From Buddleja alternifolia (Eukaryota; Streptophyta; Magnoliopsida; Lamiales; Scrophulariaceae): DNA of 64,000 nucleotides. Shown here in pieces: positions 1 to 11,808 of this stretch (position 1 is its first letter; every line of letters starts with the position of its first letter). The stretch covers positions 30,320,480-30,384,479 of the forward strand of contig CM033397.1 in NCBI GenBank assembly GCA_019426215.1, given 5' to 3'. The notes below the pieces were generated by a model, which saw only the letters and a program-made list of their open reading frames with translations, was not told the origin of the DNA and did no database searches. The position numbers and the translations under genes were made by a program.

Positions 1-117
1 CGGGGGTCACCTGCATGGCACATGATTTTTTTGGGGTAAATTAAAAATTCTGGTGTAAATTGGATTCAATCCACGAATACTATACAACGCCACATTCCCG
101 AAATTGTTAATGGTTGA

Positions 118-351
118 AAGTACGTGAGCCCCGGTCGTGGCACAATGTACCTATGGCCACCAAAGGCAATAAATATTGCTCGCGAGGTAGGGCAACATTG
201 TGGCTGGTACAACGTAACCACAGGCAAATGCATCTTCATTAATACCCTGAAAAACCCAAAGGGACCCTAGCTAGTGTTTGATCCGGCATCTGGAATTATT
301 CAAGCCCAAGAGGTTTCATACAAGCCACGAGAAGATTTACATAATATTTAA
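118..351 (+). pseudogene. Unidentified coding-like remnant
   Basis: One frame reads as protein-like sequence (GRGTMYLWPPKAINIAREVG, then a Cys/Trp-rich stretch HCGWYNVTTGKC) with a single TAG at 268-270 before a TAA at 349-351. The composition is unlike the AT-rich flanks. I do not recognise the family. It has no start codon that I would defend and lies at the window edge, so it could be the end of a larger gene or pseudogene that begins before the window. Confidence 0.3.
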
Positions 352-354
352 TTT

Positions 355-1038
355 ACTTAAAAAAATCATTTTGTTTTATTATTCAATACACATAAGAAAA
401 CATCTCACTTTCTAGATGATTTGGGTCTAAAATGTAGGTCGATCCTCTTCAGTGGAGCACAGTTCGAACACGATTTCGTTGCTCTTAAACTAGAATTAGC
501 TGAAATCAAAGGACCCTTGTTAAGGTCAAGTTGGGGTTGATCCCAACGTCGACCCTCTAATGGTCAAGTTAGTAAAAACTTTTGGATCGAGGTCGATAAA
601 CTGTATTTGGAGTAATAAATCACATATTTGCAAGTAATAAATGAAATGGGTATTTATGGCTGCTAGCACTTTGTATGGATAAGGTTCAGACACGCGCCAC
701 GATTCTGAGGGGCCACGTGCAGTCCATAAACGGTTGAGCCCGCGGGTCAGTCAAGTCGGGTAGGATCGGGTCAACCCGAACCCGACCAAAAACACTTGGA
801 TCCTAGGTACAATTGTGAATTTGTGCAAGTGCTGGGGGCAATTTCGTAAGATGAACTTTTTACCTATATCACTACATAAGATAAAATTTCATTTACACCA
901 AAAGTTTATTTAAATCAATACATATATGCCCATTATTGCCTTTATTTCGTACAAACCATAGCATCCATTATTCATAAACAGTCAATTGATCCGGAGCTCT
1001 GTCCTTATTCAGTGAGCATACTTGTTTATCTTTTACAA
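355..1038. other. Intergenic, 3' flank of the glucanase gene
   Basis: I see no gene or repeat here. The stretch lies downstream of the minus-strand GH17 stop codon. It would hold the 3' UTR and polyadenylation signals of that gene, but I cannot point to a definite site. Confidence 0.4.
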
Positions 1039-3302
1039 TTAGTTAAAACTGATTGGATATTTATTTTGTCCGTTTGATCTAAAGATCCCAAAATTCCTCT
1101 CAATCTCAGGATCCTTCCGATCTTCATCAAGCATAGCAAAAATATATGTCTCTATAGCCCGTCCAGGTCTTCTTGGTGTTCCATCTCTCGCACGTCGAAT
1201 CAAGTTCGTGTTATAAAGCCTGGAATTCTCAACAGTCGCCACGGAGGATCCGGCCGAAGGCCAGCCACTCTCCGACACCACAATCTCCACATTTGGCCCG
1301 CCACTCCTTCCCACCGCAGCATACATAGCATCCAATATAGCATAGAAAAGATTCTGATACCTAACTCCACCTGGAACGACAACTCCATCAGATGTAAAAA
1401 GTGCGTATTGCAGGTTAATATCCCTTGGATTACCGATGTAAGAAAAGTAGGGGTATATGTTGACAAGCAACGGGGCACCCGAATTCGCTAAAAATCTAAT
1501 GATCGGGTTGAGGAATCCGTTAACATCTGATCTAAAAGCCCCGTCTGCTGGCGGATAGGAGGTTCCGAGAACGCCCGTCTCAATGGAAGTTGAAACCCTG
1601 ATTCGATTTCCAAGACCAGCTGCAGAAATGGCATTGTTTATATTCCGAAGGGCTGGGAGGACAAAATTGACATACTGAGCTGTGTCTTGTCTTACAGGGC
1701 TGACTTCGTTTCCGACAGCGATGTACCTGAACCTGACATTGGGATAGTTTCTTACGTTGTTTTGGACCCAAGTGTTTGCGTTGGCTTGGCTAGAAGCGAT
1801 GCTTTGGAGGTTAGTGTTTGGGACGCCTAGCATTAGCTCAATGTTGGAGCCGCTGAGAGCTTGGAGAGTGGGCTGGTGGGGATCGTAAATTCTCATTCTT
1901 CGGATGTTGTTTTGGTTGTATAGAGCTACAACTTGTGATGGATTCGATGGCAATCCGTTCCCGTTTCTACCATAGCAAACGCCTACCTGAGCCACTGCAT
2001 TGTAATGAACGTATAAGAGATCACATGATAAAAGAGAGGTCAGAATCATTAGTTAGAACTCTATGAAGTCCATAACAAATTAGTCTCATTATAACTGTGC
2101 AATGATGAGACGGAAGAATAAGGGGTTGGACTACGGAAACTTCTAAAATTAGACCTGTGCAGTATCGTACTCTTATCGGATATGACACTCTGCTGATACC
2201 ACCCAGATACGTATCGGATACTTTTTTGAAGTATCCAACAATTAAATGAAAAAGAAAATTTCGGATACCGTATTTGATACTTCCGGATGTCGTATCCTAT
2301 ACAAAATTCAAAGTATCCGACATTCCTTAGATACCGGACATAGTATTTTTTTTAATATTATATAATACTTAATAGGTTAAAATAAGAAGACTATAATGTC
2401 TTTGACCATACGTTAAAAGTTAAACAAACAAAAAGAAAATTTAAAGAAGCAAAAGACCATTTTGGTTTCACTTCTTAATATGTATTTTCTTTTCACTTCT
2501 TAATATGTTTTTTCTTCTCTTGCTCCGCGTGAAAGCTATGATTCACAGTTTATCACAAAGATTTTGGATAAGAAGGTAAATGTTGGTATCAATGAATTGA
2601 CATTCACACACCGCAAATGATAAATTTTTTGGTTACCTTCGAAATTTTTTGAACTTATAAACAATGAATTGATGTCAGTATGACATTTTTTATTTATGTT
2701 AGTGAACATATTGACTCAAATCTATTTTTAAATATTATATATATATATATACATCGTATCCCCAACATATCGTACCCTCTAATTTTGAAATTTATCATAT
2801 TTCGTATCCATATCGTATTGTACCCATATCCTCGTATCCGTATCGTATTGTACCCATATCCTTGTATCTGTATCGTATTGTACCCATATCCTCGTATCCG
2901 TATCCGTGCATCATAGAGTTGGACCAATTGCATTAGAATTAGTCTCCTTAAATAAAGTTCTATTTTCTCTCATTCAGATTCCTAAATTGTTATAACACGT
3001 GAACTAAAATTTCTAGCTTGGTCTATATATGAGGAAGAGATATATAACAAATTAAGGAATACTGTTCTCAAGATTAAAATCAGGAAAGCTATGTGGACAA
3101 AGTTCTGCGTATCATTACATTATGTAACAATGCATATTATGCCACAAATAATTGTGAGTCTGTCACATACACATCATTTATTTAACTAAATTTTGAATAG
3201 GGAAAACAATAAAAGATAATAACCTGAGAAATCCATGGTGGCCATTATGAGAAGCCCCAGAAGGATCATTGGAGAAATGAAGCGATTTCCAGTAACAGCC
3301 AT
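1039..3302 (-). CDS. Glucan endo-1,3-beta-glucosidase (GH17), two exons
   Basis: The gene encodes a secreted endo-beta-1,3-glucanase that would cut callose or fungal wall glucan in the apoplast or vacuole (family knowledge). Exon 1 is 3302-3224 and encodes a hydrophobic signal peptide (PMILLGLLIMATMDFS). A GT donor follows at 3223-3222. Exon 2 begins at 1994 after an AG acceptor at 1996-1995 and runs to the stop at 1039. Splicing joins in frame at SVAQVGVCYG, the usual GH17 signal-peptide/mature boundary, and gives 344 residues. The general acid/base Glu is in AVGNEVSP (about residue 123) and the nucleophile Glu in VVSESGWPS (about 268). The C terminus stops after the catalytic domain, so there is no X8/CBM43 or GPI tail; this resembles PR-2-type enzymes. 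The unspliced ATG at 2047-2049 is an intron read-through start and not the true one. The coding sequence has no frameshift or stop. Confidence 0.9.
2057..2920. repeat. Possible transposon remnant inside the GH17 intron
   Basis: The intron (1995-3223) contains a block rich in GTATCC/GGATAC words at both ends (about 2150-2340 and 2750-2910). The block is bracketed by a 10-base inverted pair, AACTCTATGA at 2057-2066 and its complement at 2911-2920. A GTTGGAC word lies near both sides. The pattern suggests a small non-autonomous DNA element, but I could not define clean terminal repeats or a target duplication. Confidence 0.3.
2791..2910 (+). repeat. 30-bp tandem repeat in the GH17 intron
   Basis: Two full units of TACCCATATCCTCGTATCCG plus TATCGTATTG occupy 2821-2850 and 2851-2880. 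Partial units lie on each side, giving about four copies of a 30-base period with few mismatches. ORFs called over it on both strands are artefacts of the repeat. Confidence 0.85.
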
Positions 3303-3365
3303 GGGAAAGAAAAAGAATAAAATCTATATTGTGTGATGAAGCGTTTGATACAAAAGAATAATCAG

Positions 3366-3373
3366 TTTTTATA
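3366..3373 (-). promoter_or_regulatory. TATA box of the GH17 gene
   Basis: On the minus strand the sequence reads CTCTATAAAAACTG, with TATAAAAA at 3373-3366, 64-71 bases upstream of the exon 1 ATG. This spacing suits a plant core promoter with a short 5' UTR. An inverted-repeat element begins about 58 bases further upstream. Confidence 0.6.
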
Positions 3374-3430
3374 GAGGTATGGAGAGTGAAGAATAGGCTG
3401 TACAATTTGAATTTTCAGCTAACCATAAGA

Positions 3431-3616
3431 GGGGAAAATACTATGGTGTACCGAGAGTGTTGCTTTCGGTGCACCATAGCCACAGATTCAAGTGTTGGGG
3501 TGGTTTCTTTACGGGTAGTGAGTGATGAAAACCACCCCCCACCCCATGAATGTGTGGTGATGGATGCACCGGGAGCAACACTCTCGGTGCACCATAGTAT
3601 TACATAGTATTACCCT
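3431..3616. mobile_element. Small MITE-like inverted-repeat element next to the GH17 promoter
   Basis: The left end contains ATACTATGGTGTACCGAGAG and the right end its near complement (CTCTCGGTGCACCATAGTAT), giving arms of about 40 bases. Both outer ends carry a GGGG/CCC run. The flanking words CCATAAGA and TCATAACA are similar but not identical, so the target duplication is uncertain. The middle is GC-rich. The small ORF over this stretch is produced by the element. Confidence 0.7.
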
Positions 3617-3689
3617 CATAACAGGCTGCTAAGTGTCCTGCCAAATTAATACGTGTGGAAAAAGGACAAACAAACACATTGGTAGAAGC

Positions 3690-4313
3690 TGTCAAAATTG
3701 CAAGTTTAGTCCCAAAGGATATGACTATTTCAATTCTAATCCACCACTTTACGCAATTTTAGAAAAAATCCCAATAATTTGATAAAATTGCAATGTTAGT
3801 CCTTTTTTTAACCAATGTTGATTCCTCACTTTATTTTCCCTTAGCTTTTAACGGAAAAACAAACAGAGTTGACCTTTCCGTCAAAAACTAATGAAATGGA
3901 CAAATGAATATTGCATTTTACCCCATGAAACTATATACATTGTTTCAAACCACCCCTAAACATATTCTTTTTGTCATTTACCCCCCTGAAAAATAAAAAA
4001 TAAAAAGAAGAAAAAAGATAATATAAACATCATCTTTCCCAAGTGTTTTTAATTTTTTATAATTTTTCAAGGGGCAAGTAACATTAATATTTATTTAGGG
4101 GGTATTTAAAACAGCTTGTTATTTATTTTTTAAAACATTTTGTTAGTTTCCCTTAACTTTTAACGGAAAATAAATTATGGGATTAATATTGTTTAAAAAA
4201 GGACTAATATTACAACCTTTCCAAATTATTTGGACTATTTTTAAAATCATATAAAGTGTGGGATTAAAACTAAAACGGGTCTATCCTATGGGACTAAATT
4301 TACAATTTTGCCA
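3690..4313. mobile_element. Foldback/MITE, Mutator-like
   Basis: The ends are inverted repeats: TGTCAAAATTGCAAGTTTAG on the left matches the complement of the right end (TGGCAAAATTGTAAATTTAG), and similarity continues inward for 80 bases or more (tttagtccca, ggatta). The flanks GTAGAAGC (3682-3689) and GAAGAAGC (4314-4321) match at 7 of 8 bases, a plausible target duplication. No coding sequence is present. Confidence 0.7.
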
Positions 4314-4820
4314 GAAGAAGCACAACCTGTAAACTGTATTTTATTCCCTTTTTTTTTTTTTCGAGTTTTGTTTTCCTAAACTTATTTTTTTATGGGAAAA
4401 CATCATTTTACTAAATCATCAAAATTCAAAAGCATTATATGAGTTTGAAGGTTCACACCCTTCATCAGAAAACATATCCAAAGGTAAGAAGTCAAGAGGT
4501 ATAGGCCGAATTCTATTAGACCTAATCCTCAAATTATATAGAATATTTTGCAACTCTATTGCAAACATGACTAGCTAGTATGCTTAATTTAATTACGATG
4601 AGTTTTAATTTTAATGAATTCTTTTTGAATTACAAGTGCTCGAATCCAAAGTATTTTAGTTTTCGAATATCTTGTTTAAAAGTCTTACACCTTGTTTGTT
4701 TATGTTTTCAAATTTCATTTTCAATATCATGGATCACAAAATATTAAAAAATCATAACACAAATTATTTTCATTTAAATTCACTTTTTTTTAACTTAACT
4801 TTTTCAACCTTCTATATAAC

Positions 4821-5553
4821 GAGTAAAAAGCATATTGTACCCCATAAGGTATAGTTTTTGGCACTTTTCATCCTCTAATAAAAAAACACACTTTGCACCC
4901 TCATTTTTATGATCTTTGGCAACTCGCTCCCTCAATTTATATTCCGGCCAAAACAATCAACAAAGCATCTGAAAAGGAATTTTGTTAATATTTCAAGGAC
5001 AGAGTAGTCAATGAATATTTCTCAATACAGAGCTTGAAGTTAGAAAATTATAAAAAAAAATTACATGTCAAAAATTCACCAAACTGATTTTCTTCAACAT
5101 CCTTGCTAGTGATAAATAGTCATTTGGAAATAATAATACCTATATCTGCATTTTATTTTATTTTTGGAATTTATTTGACTGCAATTGGTAAAAACGAATA
5201 TTTAAAAATGCTCAATAGCCTTCCTGTTTCTGCCATAAATTAAAACATTAAGATATTTGGTAATTTGCTACCTCGCCTGCGTATTTTTGTGTTTGTGCCA
5301 ACCATAACCAATAATTATTAATTTTGAATAAAGATTTTTATGGACAATTTAGTTAAGGCTTATTCCAATATAAACTCTATGAACCACAAGTGATGGATAA
5401 TGCAAATTTTGAGAAGAAATGTTGTTGTTATGTTCTTTTGTGAACAAGTTGCCAAAGATCATGGAAGTGAGGGTGCAAGGATTGTATTTTTCTTTTAGAG
5501 GGTGGAGAGTGGCATAAACCCTATTTTATAGGGTGTAATACGCTTTTTACTCC
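4821..5553. mobile_element. Mutator-type MITE with 9-bp target duplication
   Basis: The ends GAGTAAAAAGCATATTGTAC and the complement of the right end, GGAGTAAAAAGCGTATTACA, start inverted repeats of about 110 bases that include the word gatctttggcaact. The 9-base sequence CTATATAAC flanks the element exactly on both sides (4812-4820 and 5554-5562). The 9-bp duplication and long terminal repeats are typical of Mutator-like non-autonomous elements. No gene lies inside. Confidence 0.9.
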
Positions 5554-5562
5554 CTATATAAC

Positions 5563-8419
5563 TATCTATCACTCGCTATATCTATCATTTCATACAATAA
5601 TCAATCAAAATTAGTTGCTTCAATTATTATTTCTCTTTCTTTTTCATACTTTACAATTTTTTATTTTTAATTTATTATTTCTTTATTCAAATAATCATTA
5701 TATAAATAACTTACTCAATCATTCTACACATCATACATCAACATATCACCATTGATTTGACACATTTTACAAATTTCAATCATTTTTATAAAACAAAAAC
5801 AAATATAACACAAATCGCATCATTTTCACACGAAACTTTCATAGTACACATTTTCCTATAAATTTTCAAAATTCTAACTCAAAAAATATAAACAAACATA
5901 GCCTTTGCTTCCAATTAGATAAAGACAGGTATTTTCTTGGACATATGTAAATATAAGTTGAATAGTCATCCTAAAACTTTTCTTCTCTATGAGTGGCTAG
6001 TTGCGACTTCCAACTTGCGATAACGAACTTCAAATAATCGTAGACGTGAACTGACGTGACCAAGTTTTCTAGAAATATAATTATTTTTTCCGACATGCAT
6101 GAATATTAGTTAATATACATTGCTAAGACAATCACTTCGTTTGCATATATAACTTTTGACTGCTAACAGTTTGCTTTTGGCCCAAATGTTGAATTATTAA
6201 TAATCAGTTGCACAATAATTAACTTATAATCATTGTTTTTTATATAAAAAATTATCTTGAAAAAATGATATTATCGATTTATTGTAGGCCAGCTTCAGTG
6301 CTTCTATAAATTCTGATTATTGCGACTGAATAATATAAGAATTATTAGATAACGATTGTCAAACACCTTTGTAGATCATGTTAAACCAAAATTACAATTG
6401 ATTCTAATAATCAAAACCTATTTTAAAACACGAAAGATGTTATTTTGGGGACCTCAGGGCCCAAATAAATCTTACTAATAAGTTTTTCAGACTAAACTTT
6501 AGTTATGATAATGTGTATAATTTTGTGATAAATTTGGTCCGCGACGTCGGCCACTCAAATAATCAGAGTAAGGAAAATTCCACGGAATTAAATTGCATTG
6601 AGTAAGAAAACAAATAAAGAAATGCGATGCAAATGTTCGTAAATTAAAGATAAGGTTGAACGATTAAATCAACATTAATGACCCCAGACTTCCAATTATC
6701 GACAAGAAGTCCATAACATGAATATGTGGTCAGAAGGCGAGGAAGAAAGGTCTCAAAAAGTGACTTTGCAGGATACTGACAGTTACGTACCAAAAGAACA
6801 TAGTTTTGAGAGTATACAATATATATTTTAATCTAAGGCAAATAGATAATATTAATCATCATCATTCAAGTTCTCCAAATTAAAATACAATGTAAATCAT
6901 AATTTCGAAGGATAGGAGTTCCTTCTGACAAATCAAAGACATTCTGGGTAAGAATATGGGTAAAATTGTTACCCGATTGTTTAATCAATAGACAAATGTT
7001 CATCTAAGATAACGTGGTCAACTATTCTCTGCATTACCCTGTCACTTTGAGATCGAATCCACGGTAGATCAAAAAGGACCCAATTTAATAAATGTTATTT
7101 ATTTGAAAAATATCCGACAGTCCGAATTAAAGTGAAATATTAGTATAATATGCAAATACAAGGACAAATTACATGTTTTGTCGTGTAGTTATACGGGTGA
7201 CAAAATTGATCCCATATATACGGGTGACAATTATTTATATTGGCAAAAGTAGAGTAATTTAATGTTTAAACTTTAAATTATAACAATGAATTTAAGTAAA
7301 TATTAAAACTAATGTGTATAAAAACACAAGTGCATAGACATGTCAAGTGAAAAATTGCATAAAAAAAAAATTATATAAAATCTTTACAATCAATTAATAT
7401 TTTAATTAATATACTAATATAATTTGAATAAATTAAAAAATAACAAAAAACAAAAGAATTCTCACCCCAGTAGCACCCCCCCCCCCCCCTCCGCCTCAGT
7501 CTATGCCCAACCCTACCCTCCTTTGCCAAATCCATCCCACAGCCTTGCCCTTCTTCACTAGTGCATTGACCACGAGCAGCACAGACGACGAGCTGCTTGC
7601 CACTCCACTGCAAAGAACACACGCACACACAACTGTTAGGTAGGGAGGGCGAGGTTGGATTGGTTAGATGGGGTGAGGGGGTAGGAGGGGGTGATTGATG
7701 GAACTTATTACATAGTGAAGTTATTTAATATATTAGTTGAAAATATTAACTTATTAAAGGGTGCACTTCACTCCTTATAAAATTAACCTTTTAGCACTAA
7801 ACTACCTTAAAACTCTGAAATTAATTTAATCTTTTACTTGGCATTTTCTTCACTTTTTATTTTGGGATTTGACCACTTAGCAAAATTGGCAAAATAAGTG
7901 TGTCCACTTAACATAATTGACTGTAAAATTGAAAAGACACAATTTTGATGAGCCATGTGCGAGATGTATCACCAATTCCAAAAAAAATTAACAATCCAAC
8001 TAAAATTGTCCATAATGATGTTTGTCCTAGCACACCAAAAATACTATTGAATTTATCTTGCTACCTAACTGTGAAAGTAGTAAGCAAGAGTGTTTGTCAA
8101 AATATAATTGTTAGAAGCTTGTGAAAGCGAAACAAAAGGGAGAGGGGGAATTGGTTGTAACTACACGACAATTAAATGCAAACAAAAATTACGTAAGCAA
8201 TTAAACACGAGATGTAAGCAATAAAGGAAACACCCAATCAATTGTAATTACCCATCATTTTCTCGATTTGATCATAGATACACAAGATTATTTTTAATCA
8301 ATAGCCAACTAAGATAAATAATGATAGTATATGAAGCTATTGCTCTTTTCTTAAGTGTAATTTACCAACGGATAGCCAATCGATAAATACTAACTCCTAA
8401 AAGTGATTGCTTGTCGTAA
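5563..8419. other. Gene-poor AT-rich stretch
   Basis: I see no supported gene. Notable features are a 14-base C run at 7476-7489 followed by a GC-rich patch to about 7680, and scattered A/T runs. Short ORFs here have no recognisable domain. Confidence 0.5.
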
Positions 8420-9985
8420 CATATTCTTCTGCTATCAATATGCTTCCTAGATTGGCGACTTCTCCGTTTTCTGGGAATGGCAAATAATGGAACTCTTTCA
8501 ATGATCTATTGTTAGCATTCATTAGTTTTTCGATATCATGCAAGGCATAAATTTTCAATTGATCAAGATTTAAATTGAAATCTATAATTCCCCAAATCCT
8601 TCTCTGCCAATATAATATACCATCTGAAAGGAGTTCCCAATTTTGCTCCCAGGATTTTAATGGTTCAGCAACCTAGCAGAACAAAATCATGGTCACAAAG
8701 AACTGACGTAATTGGCGTTGGGTTTGCCATTGTGCTGCTTCTTTAATTGCTCGATGCCATTCATCATCATTTCCCATCAACCCAAATGCATTGCAAGCTT
8801 CCTTGTAAGTGGGGTACAATGTGCCATTCACAGTTTTGATATTGTCATGACACTCAGTTACTTTTACGATATTTAAGAGCATGCAAAGATAAAAACTTTC
8901 ACCTGAAGATGGATGTGAATAGTTACTTTTTTTTCTCTTATTATCACGTCTTCTTTAAACTGGAAAGCCATCCTCAGTCAATGTTATTTCGCTTTGAGAG
9001 TTCTTCCGGTATTTCTTCGAGCACTTACCGTCCTCCATGCACACACAATATTTGTTTGCATTTCCTCATGGACCATGGATCATATATTGCATACTAACTC
9101 ATAACCAACTAAATCTATTTGTTTGTCGGGGGAGTTCCACAAAGATCATTTTACCAATGTCCGCAGCATTATGAGGCTTATCATTATGATAAAGAAAGAG
9201 TAAATATATGAGCATGTGGCAATCCCCTCTTGTGAAACTCAATAGTATAAATCACTAAAAGATAAAAAAATGTATTTACATATCAATAATTTAAACTTTT
9301 TATAATATTGAGAATATATATGAAAAGTCTATTTATACATACTGGCCAATGCCCTAACTAAATGTTGTCTTTGGCGCAAATATTTCATTAGTTCATCTAA
9401 CTTTATTTTAAACATGCGTGCAACTACATCAGGTCGATCTTCAACCTTTTGGCCAAGTATAAGATCAACACAGATCTTTCATTAGTTCATCTTACTCTAT
9501 TTTAAACACGCGTGCAACAACATCAGGTCGATCTTCAACCTTTTGTCCAGGTGTAAGATCAACAACCCTTTGAATTTCTAGCCATTTTAGGTTGCAAGTG
9601 AATGTGAGGAATATGTCGGGTGGATCATAATATCGGAAAATAGCCATGGAATCTTGATAATTTTGCACCATATATCGGGGCCCACCCGTGAAACTAGATG
9701 GTAGTACAATTTTTTTGCTGACAGACCCTGGCATTGTATCTCCTCGAACAACACCTTTGAGGCCGTTGTATAACTCAGACCTTAACTTTTTTTATTATTA
9801 CGAACCCAACGTAGATTTGACTCTTCTATGCATGTGAATGCATCAACAATGTACTGGTGATATAGAGACCTCCACTAACTAATACTCATGCTTCGTTAAG
9901 CCTATTCTACATTTGGTATACATGATATTCTCGCAAACTGATGAAATGCCTTTTGCTTCATTGTGCTTCTACATTACTCCCACTT
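8420..9985 (-). pseudogene. Decayed Helitron Rep/helicase
   Basis: Read on the minus strand, successive pieces match the plant Helitron protein in order. They are a piece with YIVDAFTCIEES and RWVRNN (about 9860-9800), the Helitron-like N-terminal domain (LPSSFTGGPRYMVQNYQDS, then DIFLTFTCN; 9734-9590), GKCSKKY and TEDGFPV (about 9030-8960), the PIF1-side segment NGTLYPTYKEACNAFGL (8840-8790), and EPLKSWEQNWELLSDGILYW with NNRSLKEF further on (8670-8480). Stops and frameshifts interrupt it throughout. The helicase Walker motifs and the Helitron TC/CTRR ends are not visible. A direct duplication of about 94 bases lies within it (9382-9475 and 9476-9567). It is an old, non-functional fragment. 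Confidence 0.85.
9382..9567 (+). repeat. Tandem duplication of about 94 bp in the Helitron remnant
   Basis: The segment starting TTTCATTAGTTCATCTAACT and running through the gatcttcaacc-ttttg stretch is repeated directly with a few substitutions. The second copy carries the reading frame that joins to the Helitron N-terminal domain. Confidence 0.8.
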
Positions 9986-10263
9986 CTTGGATTCCTCAGA
10001 ATATCCATCCTAAATCCATCTTTACCATATGGAAACAAAAGTGGATATTGCATTGCCATAAAACTTGGATATAACTCATAAGTTTGGCTTGAAAATTTTC
10101 AATCCTGAACCGAAGGTTTGGGCTTGAATTCACATTCAAGTCGAGTGTGACCAAAGGTAGGCTCGGTTTGAAAACTTTCACGCTTGAACCGATTAGGGCT
10201 TAAATAAATAACATATAGTTATATATTACATATGCATATACTAAAAATATAATAATTTACTAA

Positions 10264-11803
10264 TGTTGGTCCCAAGTGGCAGACGAAAGGGTTTAGAAGG
10301 GGGATTGAATAGACCCTAAAGTTTGTTTAACTTCAAAAATTTCTTCTATATTCAAAAGATTTTGGACGCTTAAGAATATAGGCGTTTGGCTAAGCATCTG
10401 CTTGAAGACAGTTTGTAGAAAGTTAACTTAGACTCAAGATTTGAACACTTAACCAGATTAAGGCAAAGTGTTCTGTTTTCTTATCATCGTTAGCACAGCG
10501 GAAATGTTTTAAGTCTTCTTTTAGAAAGACGTAGCGTCACAAAGTTTTACTTAATTGTTTTTAATTTAAACAATTTTATCAATGTGTTTACTTATCCTTT
10601 TATGCAATGATATGATAATAAGAAAATAAACGATAAAGTAAAGAACACAAAGTTTGAAAGGTTTGTTGAGTAATGTAATCCCAACTACATCCTTCTTTTC
10701 CTTTTTCAACTCGGATGAAATCCACTACGATGATTTTCAAAAAAACACACAAAAACTTCTACAACACATAGGATAAAAATGATAAAGAATGGCTTGAGCT
10801 CCTTGGTCACACAGATTTCAGCTCCAAGATACTTTCATCCGCTTGCTTCTTTCACCCAGAAATAGCACAAGTATTCAACTTCTTCACACAGATTGAGAGC
10901 TGAATAGGATTTTTGTCAACTTGTTTGTTTGATTTTAGGAAGTTCAAACAACTTGAATATCTCAGTAATACTGTAGGGTTCTTGTTGAAAAGAGATTTGA
11001 GATATTTGATGATTGTCTCAGGGATTGATGAAAAGCTGAAGGAATGTTTGATATGAATATTCGAGCTTTTCTGAAAGTTTAAGATTTGAGACTTCAATGC
11101 AATAGAGATTCAGCTTGTAAGCTTTTTACTCTTATGTATTTGGCTTGTTGCTAAATTCTTATTTATAGACTTTCTTGGATATAGTGTTCGTTTGACACTA
11201 AACTCGGCGTGTGTCTATCACTTTTGCTAGTGGACAACTTATGTCCTTTATCCCCGAAATTCTGCTGCAAAAGTTGGTGCCGCATGCTCTGTAAAGTTGA
11301 CAGTCCGATGGGAAGTCTTCTACGTACGTCCTAGAGTGCTTATCACATTTAATGCTCTGATAAGCATTTAATGTATTTGAATTTAATGCCCGTTGGATAG
11401 TAATGCTTTGATAATAATTGCATTTAACTCCTTGTGGACTTAGGAATAAATTCAGGTGAAATCCTATCTTGATAGACACTCATTCAAATGATCCTTAGCT
11501 TGAATCCTTGACAACGCTTGAAGTAGTTTGACGGTCAAACGCTTGCTTAGAAATATCTTCATTCAGACTTCAGATGCTTGTACTTCAAACTTGACTTATG
11601 ACAAACTCACTTAGAGTAATATCAGACGCTCAGTCTAAGATACTTAGCCTATCAATCTATAATAGAAACAAATAAAAGCCTTATACAAATCTAACGCTCA
11701 AAGCCTATACATATTTTGTAATGAAATTAAACTTACATAAATTGAGGTCTAACGTAAAACCTAATTGTTATCATCAAAACATTTAACAAGAAATTTCCTA
11801 ACA
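10264..11803 (-). mobile_element. Solo LTR of the long-LTR copia family
   Basis: The reverse complement starts TGTTAGGAAATTTC and ends CCACTTGGGACCAACA, matching along its length the 5' LTR at 40122-41717 (shared words such as ttttgatgatgacaatta-like, accctttcgt, and the accaaca end). The 5-base sequence ACTAA lies directly on both sides (10259-10263 and 11804-11808). Its 1540 bases compare with 1596 for the other LTR. TG...CA ends, the perfect duplication and the absence of internal sequence identify a solo LTR left by LTR-LTR recombination. A TATAAATA word lies at about 11159-11167 on its transcribed strand. Confidence 0.93.
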
Positions 11804-11808
11804 ACTAA

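Noticed and set aside
1039..2049. GH17 protein starting at the ATG at 2049
   Set aside because: The first 17 residues come from intron sequence; a signal-peptide exon at 3302-3224 with matching splice sites gives the expected N terminus.
7176..8171. 14-base inverted pair TTGTCGTGTAGTTA at 7176-7189 and 8158-8171 as transposon ends
   Set aside because: Similarity stops sharply after 14 bases on both sides and no target duplication is visible.
10852..11479. Small minus-strand ORFs at 10852-11097 and 11198-11479
   Set aside because: They lie within the solo LTR, and the same sequence recurs in the LTR at 40122-41717, where it is non-coding.
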